Positions 16,489 to 23,626 of a stretch of DNA of 38,393 nt are shown here, in pieces. Source of the DNA: CAYLZN01 sp964387935 (lineage in GTDB: Bacteria > Acidobacteriota > Vicinamibacteria > Vicinamibacterales > JAFNAJ01); the NCBI GenBank assembly GCA_964387935.1, contig CAYLZN010000012.1, forward strand, positions 1 to 38,393. The letters are read 5' to 3'. Positions within the stretch are counted from its first letter, which is position 1. Each line of letters begins with the position of its first letter. Under the pieces are notes generated by a model. It saw only the letters and a list, made by a program, of their open reading frames with translations. It was not told the DNA's origin and ran no database searches. The translations under genes were made by a program, and so were the position numbers.

Positions 16489-17329
16489 GCTCCCCAGGTC
16501 CGTCGCCGCCACCGCGATGGCGGTAGCGGCCGCGATCGCGCCGCCGCTTGCACAGGAGCGCCCTGAGACCACGCCCACGGGCGCGAGCGTGGACTACCAC
16601 GTGCACCCCAAGGGCGACCTCACGGTGGAAGACGCCCTCCGCCGCTCGCGCGAGACGGGAATCTTCTACGGCCTCGCCATCAACGGCGGCCTCGGCTTTC
16701 CCATCGACAGCGACGCAGGCCTCGAACCATTCCTGCGCGAGATGACAGGCAAGCCCGCCTACGTCGCCTTTCAGGCCGAGGGCCGCGAGTGGGTGAGGTT
16801 GTTCACGAGGAAGATGCTGGAGCGCTTCGACTACGTCTTCACCGACGCGATGACCTGGAGCGACGACCGCGGCAAGCGCATGCGGCTGTGGATGCCCGAG
16901 GAAGTGGGGACGATCGAAGACGCCGAGGCGTTCATGGACATGCTCGTCGATCGGGCCACGCGCATCTTCGCCGAGGAGCCGATCGACCTCTACGCGAACG
17001 CGACCTACATCCCGGACCAGCTCGCGCCGAAGTACGAGGCGCTGTGGACGCCGGCGCGCATGAAGCGAATCGTGAACGGCCTGGCCGCGAACGGGATCGC
17101 GATGGAGATCAACAACCGGCGACGGATTCCGAGCGCCGCGTTCATCCGGCTCGCGAAGGCGTCGGGCGTGAAGCTCGCCTGCGGCACGAACAACGCGGGC
17201 GCGGCGGATCTTGGCCGCAACGAGTACTGCGCCGAGATGGTTCGCGTGTGCGACCTGCGGCCGGAGGACTTCTGGACGCCGCCCACGGACGGCCAGAAAG
17301 CCGTGCAGCGGCGTCGGTTGCTCAAGTAG
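16481..17329 (+). CDS. Exported PHP-like metal-dependent hydrolase
   Basis: A 282-residue protein with an N-terminal signal (hydrophobic residues about 9-23). A HVH motif near the mature N-terminus (DYHVHPKGDLTVEDAL, His40 and His42), a central EINNRRRIP segment and a later CGTNNAG region resemble the PHP/amidohydrolase superfamily, which binds two or three metals and hydrolyses phosphoesters or amides. The ATG at 16481 overlaps the preceding gene by 8 bases. Co-expression with a TIM-barrel sugar enzyme suggests a carbohydrate role, but neither substrate is evident. Confidence 0.75.
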   Translation: MRRLPRSVAATAMAVAAAIAPPLAQERPETTPTGASVDYHVHPKGDLTVEDALRRSRETGIFYGLAINGGLGFPIDSDAGLEPFLREMTGKPAYVAFQAEGREWVRLFTRKMLERFDYVFTDAMTWSDDRGKRMRLWMPEEVGTIEDAEAFMDMLVDRATRIFAEEPIDLYANATYIPDQLAPKYEALWTPARMKRIVNGLAANGIAMEINNRRRIPSAAFIRLAKASGVKLACGTNNAGAADLGRNEYCAEMVRVCDLRPEDFWTPPTDGQKAVQRRRLLK

Positions 17330-17361
17330 CCGACGTCGAGCGCCGGCGCCAGGCCTGATCC

Positions 17362-17401
17362 TTGCGCAGCCATCTGGCACAGCGTAAAATGCCTTTTGGC
17401 A
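17362..17401 (+). promoter_or_regulatory. Toxin-antitoxin promoter with putative autoregulatory operator
   Basis: TTGCGC (17362-17367), a 17-base spacer and TAAAAT (17385-17390) form a good sigma-70 promoter. TGCC (17390-17393) and GGCA (17398-17401) form an inverted repeat overlapping the start of transcription, and an additional TGGCA lies at 17375-17379, exactly 22 bases before the second TGGCA. That placement suits self-repression by the antitoxin. Confidence 0.55.
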
Positions 17402-17410
17402 GGTGATGAC

Positions 17411-17848
17411 ATGGCGACGTCGAATGTGGTGGTCGAGGTCCTCGGCGGGGCGAGCGTGTTCAAGGGGAGATCCGCGCCAACCTCGATGGAACTACGCGAG
17501 CGCATTCGCCAGGGACTTCCGTATCGATCGCTCGAGTCCGTCCGGGAACGGCTCCGCCTGACGATGCCGGAGGCCGCCGGCGTGCTCAACGTCCCGCAGC
17601 GGACGCTGGCCCGGAGGCGGCAGGCCCGCAAGCTCGCGGCTGATGAGTCGGATCGCCTGTACCGCCTCGCGCGCGTGGCCGCCCACGCGTTCGCGGTGTT
17701 CGGCAGCGAGGAAGACGCAGCCGTCTGGCTGCGGCGACCGAACCGCGCCCTCAACGGCGAGCGCCCGATTCACCTGCTCGACACCGACGTCGGCGCACGG
17801 CAGGTCGAGGACGTGCTCGGCCGCATCGAGCACGGCGTGATCGGCTGA
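17411..17848 (+). CDS. Xre/MbcA/ParS-type antitoxin
   Basis: A 145-residue antitoxin of the Xre/MbcA/ParS family. A Cro-like helix-turn-helix spans about residues 50-73 (LTMPEAAGVLNVPQRTLARRR). The C-terminal toxin-binding domain has the family signature (EEDAAVWLRRPNRALNGE, then PIHLLDTDVGARQVEDVLGRIEHG). The ATG at 17411 follows AGGTGA; a TTG at 17396 is in frame but overlaps the likely operator. The stop and the next start overlap (TGATG). It is expected to bind and neutralise the RES toxin and to repress its own promoter. Confidence 0.92.
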   Translation: MATSNVVVEVLGGASVFKGRSAPTSMELRERIRQGLPYRSLESVRERLRLTMPEAAGVLNVPQRTLARRRQARKLAADESDRLYRLARVAAHAFAVFGSEEDAAVWLRRPNRALNGERPIHLLDTDVGARQVEDVLGRIEHGVIG

Positions 17849-18312
17849 TGCGCGTCTGGCGGGTTGCCGCCGCCGTGCACGCCGCGTGCGATGGCGAGGG
17901 TGCGCGCCGCTACGGGAGTCGCTGGACGCCACGAGGCCGCGCCTCCGTCTTTGCCTCCGCCACGCTGTCGCTCGCCGCGCTGGAACGGTTCGTCCACACC
18001 GACCCCGATCTGCGTGCCGTCCCGCTCGTGGCGATCGCCCTGGACATCGAGGAGGATCTCTCCATCGAGTCGGTGACCCTCCCCGATCTGCCCGCGCAGT
18101 GGCGGGCCTACCCCCCTCCGGCCGCCCTCGCAGCCATCGGGGCGCGGTGGCTGGAAGACGAGCGGAGCGCGGTGCTCTCCGTTCCGTCGGCGGTCATCCC
18201 TCACGAGCGCAACTTCGTCTTCAACCCCGGTCACGCCGATTTCGAGAGGATCACGATTTCGCCGTCCGAGCCGTTCAGCTTCGACCCGCGCATGTGGAAG
18301 GGCAGGCCGTGA
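17848..18312 (+). CDS. RES-domain toxin
   Basis: A 154-residue RES-domain toxin, a family whose characterised members degrade NAD+ (phosphorolysis or hydrolysis). Conserved catalytic positions can be aligned: Arg25 in RYGSRW, Glu46 in SLAALERF, and a Ser near 114 in VPSAVIPHERNFVFNP. The usual Tyr ten residues after the Arg is Phe35 here (SVFASATL). Length is normal. The start ATG overlaps the antitoxin stop by one base. The gene ends 18 bases before the convergent aldehyde dehydrogenase gene. Confidence 0.9.
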   Translation: MRVWRVAAAVHAACDGEGARRYGSRWTPRGRASVFASATLSLAALERFVHTDPDLRAVPLVAIALDIEEDLSIESVTLPDLPAQWRAYPPPAALAAIGARWLEDERSAVLSVPSAVIPHERNFVFNPGHADFERITISPSEPFSFDPRMWKGRP

Positions 18313-18330
18313 GGCTGCTGATCGGGCAAC

Positions 18331-19761
18331 CTACACCTTCACCCCGATCGACACGTGCTTGGTCTCGAGGAACGCGTCGAGACCCTCGATCCCCAATTCG
18401 CGACCCCAGCCGCTCTGCTTGACGCCGCCGAACGGGCACTGGCTCGTCGAGGGCACCCCGTCGTTGATGCCGATCGTGCCCGCCTCGAGCGTCTCCATCA
18501 GCCGGAACGTGCGGTCGAGGTTCTGCGTGAACGCGTAGGCGCTCAGCCCGTAGATCGACGAGTTGGCGAGATCGATCGCCTCCTCCTCGCGTTCGAACGC
18601 GCACACGGGCGCGAGCGGGGCGAACGTCTCCTCGTGCATGCACGCGCAGGACAGAGGCACGTCGGCCAGTACCGTGGGCTCGAAGAAGAAGCCCTTGCGG
18701 CCGGGCGCCCGCCTTCCGCCACAGAGCAGGCGTGCGCCGTTGGCGACGGCGTCCTGAACGTGCGCCACGGCCTTGTCCACACCGGCCTGGTCCACGAGTG
18801 GGCCGATGTCCACGCCTGGCTGCAGGCCGTCATCGACCTTGAGCGCCTTCACCCGCTCGACGAACGCCGCGAGGAACTCCTCGTAGATCGGCTTCTCGAC
18901 CAGGACCCGGTTGGCCGCGATGCACGACTGCCCCGTGTTGCGAAACTTCGCCATCAGCGTGCCCTCGATGGCGACGTTCAGGTCGGCGTCGGCGAACACC
19001 AGCACCGGCGCGTGTCCGCCCAGTTCCAGGGACAGCGGCTTGATGCCGGCCGCGGCACCCTCGATCAGCACGCGCCCGACCTCCGTGGAGCCGGTGAACG
19101 TGATCTTGCGGCAGAGCGGGTTCGACAGGAACTCCTCGCCGAAGGCCGATGATGGCCCTACGACGACCTGGAAGACGCCGGCCGGCAGGCCGGCGTCGTG
19201 CACGCACTCGGCCAGCAGCAGGGCGCACACGGGTGTCTGTGAGGCCGGCTTCAGCACCACCGTGCAGCCCGCCGCCAGAGCCGGCGCGACCTTGCGCACC
19301 GCGAGCACGAGGGGGAAGTTCCAGGGGCTGATCGCACCCACCACCCCCATGGGCGTCTTCACGACGAGGTGCCGCTTGCCCTCCACCTGGTTCGGCACGA
19401 TGCGGCCGTATGCGCGGCGGGCTTCCTCCGCGAACCACCGGAGGTGATCCACGGTCATGGCCACCTCGCCCAGGCTCTGCGCGAGCGGCTTGCCGTTCTC
19501 CAGCGTGATGACCTTCGCGATCTCGTCGCGGCGGGCCTCCACACGGTCCGCAATCGCGTGCAGGAAGGCGCCGCGCGCCTTCCCCGTCTGCCGCCGCCAC
19601 TGCCGGAACGCCCGATGGGCAACGTCGATGGCGGCCTTCAGCCGCGCGCGGTCGGTCGTGCAGACCCGCGCGAAGGGCTCCTCGGTGGCGGGACTGACGA
19701 TGGCCTTGACCGGTTCGGACGTGACGAACTGCCCGTTCAGATAGAGGGGATACGTCTTCAC
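18331..19761 (-). CDS. NAD(P)-dependent aldehyde dehydrogenase (GabD-like; candidate sulfolactaldehyde dehydrogenase)
   Basis: A 476-residue aldehyde dehydrogenase closest in appearance to the succinate-semialdehyde dehydrogenase group. Cofactor-domain motifs SPWNFPLV (145-152) and KPASQTP (171-177), the general base in LELGG (Glu246) and the nucleophile in NTGQSC (Cys280) are intact. The C-terminal CPFGGVKQSGWGRELG and FLETKHVSIG match GabD. The open frame extends further upstream, but a GTG at 19761 overlaps the transaldolase stop by 4 bases and begins the family's usual N-terminus. Translational coupling to a transaldolase suggests it oxidises the aldehyde that the transaldolase releases, for example 3-sulfolactaldehyde; a semialdehyde of a uronate route is the alternative. 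Last gene of the minus-strand unit. Confidence 0.9.
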   Translation of the reverse strand: MKTYPLYLNGQFVTSEPVKAIVSPATEEPFARVCTTDRARLKAAIDVAHRAFRQWRRQTGKARGAFLHAIADRVEARRDEIAKVITLENGKPLAQSLGEVAMTVDHLRWFAEEARRAYGRIVPNQVEGKRHLVVKTPMGVVGAISPWNFPLVLAVRKVAPALAAGCTVVLKPASQTPVCALLLAECVHDAGLPAGVFQVVVGPSSAFGEEFLSNPLCRKITFTGSTEVGRVLIEGAAAGIKPLSLELGGHAPVLVFADADLNVAIEGTLMAKFRNTGQSCIAANRVLVEKPIYEEFLAAFVERVKALKVDDGLQPGVDIGPLVDQAGVDKAVAHVQDAVANGARLLCGGRRAPGRKGFFFEPTVLADVPLSCACMHEETFAPLAPVCAFEREEEAIDLANSSIYGLSAYAFTQNLDRTFRLMETLEAGTIGINDGVPSTSQCPFGGVKQSGWGRELGIEGLDAFLETKHVSIGVKV

Positions 19762-20402
19762 TTCGGCACCTTTGCCCAGTCCTTCAGGAACAGATCGACG
19801 GCCACGTCGGTGAGCGGGTGATCGTAGAGCTGGGTCATCACCTCCATGGCCATCGTGCAGATGTCGGCGCCGGCGAGCGCGGCTTCCAGCACGTGCGTGG
19901 GATGACGGACGGCCGCGACGATGATCTCGGTCGTGAACCCGTAGTTGTCGTAGATCGTCCGGATCTGCCGGACCAGCTCCATCCCGAAATGCCCCGCGGC
20001 GTCGAGCCGCCCGACGAACGGGCTGATGTAGGTCGCGCCGCACTTGGCGGCCAGCAGCGCCTGCAGCGGCGAGAACGTGACCGTCACGTTGGTCTTGATC
20101 CCCTCCCGGCTGAGGACCTTCACCGCCTTGAGGCCTTCCTTCAGGATTGGCACCTTGACGACGACGTTCTTGTGCAGCGCGGCGAGGGTGCGGGCCTCCT
20201 CGATGATCTCGGGCGCGGTGAGGGCGATCGTCTCGAGGCTTACCGGGCCGTCCACGGTGGCCAGGATCTCCGCATAGACCTCCCGCGCCGTCCGGCCGGT
20301 CTTCGCGACGTGCGACGGGTTCGTCGTGACGCCGTCGATGATCCCCCAGCTCCAGGCCTCCCGGACCTGCTCGGGGTTCGCGGTATCGAGAAAGAGTTTC
20401 AT
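19758..20402 (-). CDS. FSA/TalC-type transaldolase (fructose-6-phosphate aldolase family)
   Basis: A 214-residue class I aldolase of the short transaldolase (FSA/TalC) subfamily. Motifs: FLDTAN at the start (Asp6), DGVTTNPSHVAK (23-34), the Schiff-base Lys83 in NVVVKVP, GIKTNVTVTFSPLQALLAA and YISPFVGRLD. The ATG at 20402 is 7 bases downstream of AGGAGG on the minus strand; a GTG six bases earlier is too close to it. Members transfer dihydroxyacetone between sugar phosphates, cleave fructose-6-phosphate, or, in the sulfo-TAL pathway, cleave 6-deoxy-6-sulfofructose. The gene overlaps the dehydrogenase downstream and sits in a catabolic cluster, so a pathway-specific substrate is more likely than a housekeeping pentose-phosphate role. 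Confidence 0.9.
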   Translation of the reverse strand: MKLFLDTANPEQVREAWSWGIIDGVTTNPSHVAKTGRTAREVYAEILATVDGPVSLETIALTAPEIIEEARTLAALHKNVVVKVPILKEGLKAVKVLSREGIKTNVTVTFSPLQALLAAKCGATYISPFVGRLDAAGHFGMELVRQIRTIYDNYGFTTEIIVAAVRHPTHVLEAALAGADICTMAMEVMTQLYDHPLTDVAVDLFLKDWAKVPK

Positions 20403-20447
20403 GCTCACGCCTCCTGAACGAGCCGGCGTGACGCCAACGCGGTCAGT

Positions 20448-21467
20448 TCACCGCCTCGCGCGTCCCAACGGCTCAACCTTGGCCCGCACATCCTCTTCGG
20501 AGAATGCGAGCTCGATGTTCCTGTGGAGTTCCCAGCGCTCCTCGTGCGTGACCACGGCGCCGGGCTGCAGGGTGATGAGGGGCGCGAGCGTTTCGAGCTC
20601 GAGCATCCGGTTGTTCGAGAACACCTCGAGCGAGGAGTTGAAGTCCGGGTACCGTGCGCCCTCGACGTGGTCGAATCGCTTGATGAAGAGATTGCCCTTC
20701 AGGTAATACGCCGCCCAGCCGACGTTGCTGTTGATGCCAACCTTCGTCCGTTCCTGCCCGCTGACGACCTTCTGGTGGAGCAGGATGTAGTCCGTGCCCC
20801 AGATCCAGCGGTCGTCGCGCATGTCCGTATAGGGCCACAGCGTCAGCGCCCGGTTCGGGAGCAGGCGGTCCGGGTGGAACGTCGTCGGCATCGGTGCGAT
20901 GGCGAAGCCGCCTGGCGCCATCACGGAGATGGCCCACGGCGCGCACTCCACGGGCCAGGGGCCCATGTTGCGCAGCCGGTGCACGACCCGCACCACCGAC
21001 GTCACCGGGTCGAGCGTGATCTCCATCTCCTTCTGGAGGCCGCTCGCCTTCTCGGTCGGCGATACCAGCAGGAGTCCACTGCCCAGCGGCTTCACCTCGA
21101 TCGGGCTGTTGTCCGGCTCGTAGCTGCGGACCTTGTCCTCCGGCGCGTGCCAGAGGCGATGGCCGCCGTAGTTCTTCCACTCGCTGCCGCCGGTCTGGCC
21201 GGCGAAGTCCTCGCGCACGAAGAACAGGTTCGTGCCGCCGACGAAGCCGAACGACATGATGCGCGGCCCGATGTCGGTCGTCGCGATGAATTCGACGATT
21301 CCGTTGGACACGCGGTAGCTGTTCGGCCAGCCCTTGAAGGCGATCTTCTCGATGGTCACGGTCGCGCCCATGCCGGCCGTCGACATCGCCACGGCGAGCG
21401 CGGCGACGGCGGGCCAACGGGAATGCCGGCGGGGAGGGGCGGGCCTGGATGGCGCGGAGGGTGTCAT
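20448..21467 (-). CDS. Exported DUF4380-like (galactose-mutarotase-fold) protein
   Basis: A 339-residue protein with an N-terminal signal (hydrophobic residues about 18-35). The rest resembles DUF4380, a beta-supersandwich related to galactose mutarotases: VTIEKIAFKGWPNSYRVSNGIVEFIATTDIGPRIMSFGF, GGHRLWHAPED and NNRMLELETLAPL are typical. It may bind or epimerise a sugar in the periplasm; no catalytic assignment is possible from sequence. Its ATG overlaps the MFS transporter stop by 4 bases (ATGA), so it belongs to the same transcript. Confidence 0.78.
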   Translation of the reverse strand: MTPSAPSRPAPPRRHSRWPAVAALAVAMSTAGMGATVTIEKIAFKGWPNSYRVSNGIVEFIATTDIGPRIMSFGFVGGTNLFFVREDFAGQTGGSEWKNYGGHRLWHAPEDKVRSYEPDNSPIEVKPLGSGLLLVSPTEKASGLQKEMEITLDPVTSVVRVVHRLRNMGPWPVECAPWAISVMAPGGFAIAPMPTTFHPDRLLPNRALTLWPYTDMRDDRWIWGTDYILLHQKVVSGQERTKVGINSNVGWAAYYLKGNLFIKRFDHVEGARYPDFNSSLEVFSNNRMLELETLAPLITLQPGAVVTHEERWELHRNIELAFSEEDVRAKVEPLGRARR

Positions 21468-22750
21468 CGCGTCTCCGGGAGCGGAACCCGCTCGAAGCGG
21501 CCTGCCAGCAGGATGAGAGCCAGGAGCCCCGCCGCGGGCATCAGCGAGGCCAGGGCGAACACGGGCACGTAGGAGATGCGGTCCACCAGGACGCCGGTGA
21601 GCAACGGAAAGAGCATGCCACTGATACCGCCCGCCACGCCGGTCAGCCCGGTGACGCGCGCGACCGCGGAGTTGGGGAACGTGTCCGACACGGCGGCGAA
21701 CATGTTAGCCGAGAGCGCCGTGTGGCCGAGCAGCACGAGACAGATGGCGACCAGCGCCACCGGGACCGTCTTGACCAGGACGACGGCGAGGCTCAGGAAG
21801 CACAGGATGGCGCCACCACCCATCGTGATGATGCGCGCCTGGCGCACGGTGTAGCCGCGTTTGATGAGGTGCCCGGCGAGCCAGCCGCCGCCGATGCTCC
21901 CGAGGTCGCCGAAGAGGAACGGGACCCACGCGAAGAACGCGATGTCGGTGAGCGAGAAGCCGCGCTGGCGATAGAGATACTCGGGCAGCCAGTAGATGTA
22001 GAACTGCACGACCGGCCCGACGAGGAACCGGCACAGCATGAGGCCCCACGTCTGGGGCAGGCGGAGCAGAACCGCGTTTGGCGGGGCCGGTTCTTCCTTG
22101 GGCGGCTCGCCTTCGCGGATGTATGCCGCTTCGGTTGCCGTCAGTGCCTTGTGCTCTTCAGGGGTCCGGTAGAAGTAGTGCCACACGAGCGCCCAGACCA
22201 TGCCGAGCAGGCTGGGGACGAGGAACGCCGCCTTCCAGCCCCAGTAGTGCATGATCGGCACGATCAGGAACGGGGCGACCGCGCTGCCGAGCATCGACGC
22301 GCTATTGAAGATGCCGACCGCGAACGCCCGTTCGCGGACCGGGAACCACTGCGCAACGACCTTGTTGCCGCCCGAGAAGTTGCCGCACTCGCCGGTGCCG
22401 AGCCAGAAGCGGAAGATGCTGAAGTGCAGCAGCGAGTTGGCCACCGCGTGCATGGCGTTGGCGATGGACCACCAGATGACCGCGAAGGTGAGCCCGAACC
22501 GGGCGCCCTTGCGGTCCATCAGCCAGCCCATCGGGAACTCGCCCGCGACCATGCCGAACTGGAACGCCGAGACGATGATCCCGTACTGCGTGTTCGAGAG
22601 CGTGAAGATCTCGCGCAGCTTCGGGGCCGTTACCGACAGCGTCTGGCGATCGATGAAGTTGATGACCGTGACGAAGAAGAGCATGCCCAGGATCCACCAG
22701 CGCACCTGCCGGTGCACCGGTGGCATCTCGGGGCTGGACGGGGTCGGCAT
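21464..22750 (-). CDS. MFS transporter, ACS/ExuT-like (sugar-acid anion:proton symporter family)
   Basis: A 428-residue major facilitator protein with about 12 hydrophobic segments. WWILGMLFFVTVINFIDRQTL in the first segment, GWLMDRKGARFGL in the loop after segment 2 and EHKAL in the central loop match the anion:cation symporter group that includes hexuronate (ExuT) and galactonate carriers. The frame opens with a TTG at 22804, but the ATG at 22750 lies just after GAAGGGA and starts a normal cytoplasmic N-terminus. It is predicted to carry a negatively charged monosaccharide across the inner membrane; both a uronate and a sulfosugar fit. Confidence 0.88.
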   Translation of the reverse strand: MPTPSSPEMPPVHRQVRWWILGMLFFVTVINFIDRQTLSVTAPKLREIFTLSNTQYGIIVSAFQFGMVAGEFPMGWLMDRKGARFGLTFAVIWWSIANAMHAVANSLLHFSIFRFWLGTGECGNFSGGNKVVAQWFPVRERAFAVGIFNSASMLGSAVAPFLIVPIMHYWGWKAAFLVPSLLGMVWALVWHYFYRTPEEHKALTATEAAYIREGEPPKEEPAPPNAVLLRLPQTWGLMLCRFLVGPVVQFYIYWLPEYLYRQRGFSLTDIAFFAWVPFLFGDLGSIGGGWLAGHLIKRGYTVRQARIITMGGGAILCFLSLAVVLVKTVPVALVAICLVLLGHTALSANMFAAVSDTFPNSAVARVTGLTGVAGGISGMLFPLLTGVLVDRISYVPVFALASLMPAAGLLALILLAGRFERVPLPETR

Positions 22751-22807
22751 CGGGGTCCCTTCGCCGCGCGGGGTCGCCTGGCGGCCCCGCGCGGTGGTGG
22801 TCAATCG

Positions 22808-23608
22808 TCAGGTCGTGATCGCGTCACCCTTGCCCGTCATGAAGGTCTTGTTCTTGTCGCCGACCCAGTAGCGGGCGCCGGCGATGCACCAGATGAACTC
22901 CAGCGGGTCCTCCTGCGAGAACACCGGGTGGTAGTTGAGCATCGGAATCGTCACCAGGTCGCCCTCGTTCACGTTGTGGACGAACGAGAGCTTCTCCGGC
23001 GACGCGTACACCTCCATCGATCCGTGACCCTTGATGAAGATATAGGTCTCCTCCTGGTCCGTGTGGTTGTGCGGCGGCCAGGAGCGCTGCATCGGCTGGA
23101 AGAACGTGTAGCCGGCCACCAGCTTGTCGGCGGCCTCTCCGACGTCGAACATCAGGTACACGTCCTTGCCGGCGAGGTGGCGGATCCGGTCTTCGCGCTT
23201 CGAGAACTCGGCGAACTTCGAATGGAAGACCGGGTGCGCCGTCTCGGCGGGCGCGCTGCACTGGAAGAGCGCCGCCGGCTCCTTGCCGTGGTTGTGGAGA
23301 CGGAAGGAGGCGCCACGTGGCACGTACAGCGTGTCGTACGGCGCGAGCACGTACGGCGTGTCGCCGAGCTCCACCGTCACCGAGCCCTTCCACATGAATA
23401 GCAGGCTCTCCTCGTCGGGCCGGCAGAAGGACACGGACCGGTTGCCGGCCGGGACGCTGAACTCGCCGCAGCTCAGGAACTGGAGGTTGGCGGAATCAGG
23501 TACGAAGCGTTGCCGGAACTGGACCTCCGCCTGTGAAGCCCGCGACAGGATCGCGGGCTTCACGTCGGCCGCCGGCGCAGGACTGGCGTGCGTACTGGAG
23601 TCTCCCAT
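22808..23608 (-). CDS. KduI/IolB-like cupin isomerase
   Basis: A 266-residue bicupin resembling KduI (4-deoxy-L-threo-5-hexosulose-uronate ketol-isomerase) and IolB (5-deoxy-glucuronate isomerase). The C-terminal cupin retains the metal ligands in the KduI spacing: His180, His182 and Glu187 in WPPHNHTDQEETY, then His227 in MLNYHPVF. The ATG at 23608 follows GGAG about ten bases upstream. No signal peptide is seen, so it is cytoplasmic. In this cluster it is the best candidate for an aldose-ketose isomerisation step, on either a uronate or a 6-sulfo-sugar. Confidence 0.83.
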   Translation of the reverse strand: MGDSSTHASPAPAADVKPAILSRASQAEVQFRQRFVPDSANLQFLSCGEFSVPAGNRSVSFCRPDEESLLFMWKGSVTVELGDTPYVLAPYDTLYVPRGASFRLHNHGKEPAALFQCSAPAETAHPVFHSKFAEFSKREDRIRHLAGKDVYLMFDVGEAADKLVAGYTFFQPMQRSWPPHNHTDQEETYIFIKGHGSMEVYASPEKLSFVHNVNEGDLVTIPMLNYHPVFSQEDPLEFIWCIAGARYWVGDKNKTFMTGKGDAITT

Positions 23609-23626
23609 GGGTCAACACTCCGACTG

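Noticed and set aside
18313..18330. Terminator between the convergent RES toxin and dehydrogenase genes
   Set aside because: The 18-base gap has no stem-loop or U-tract.
23327..23360. Further GTACG repeat copies inside the KduI-like gene
   Set aside because: The bases encode the conserved cupin residues TPYVLAPYDT in frame and show no 7-base periodicity.
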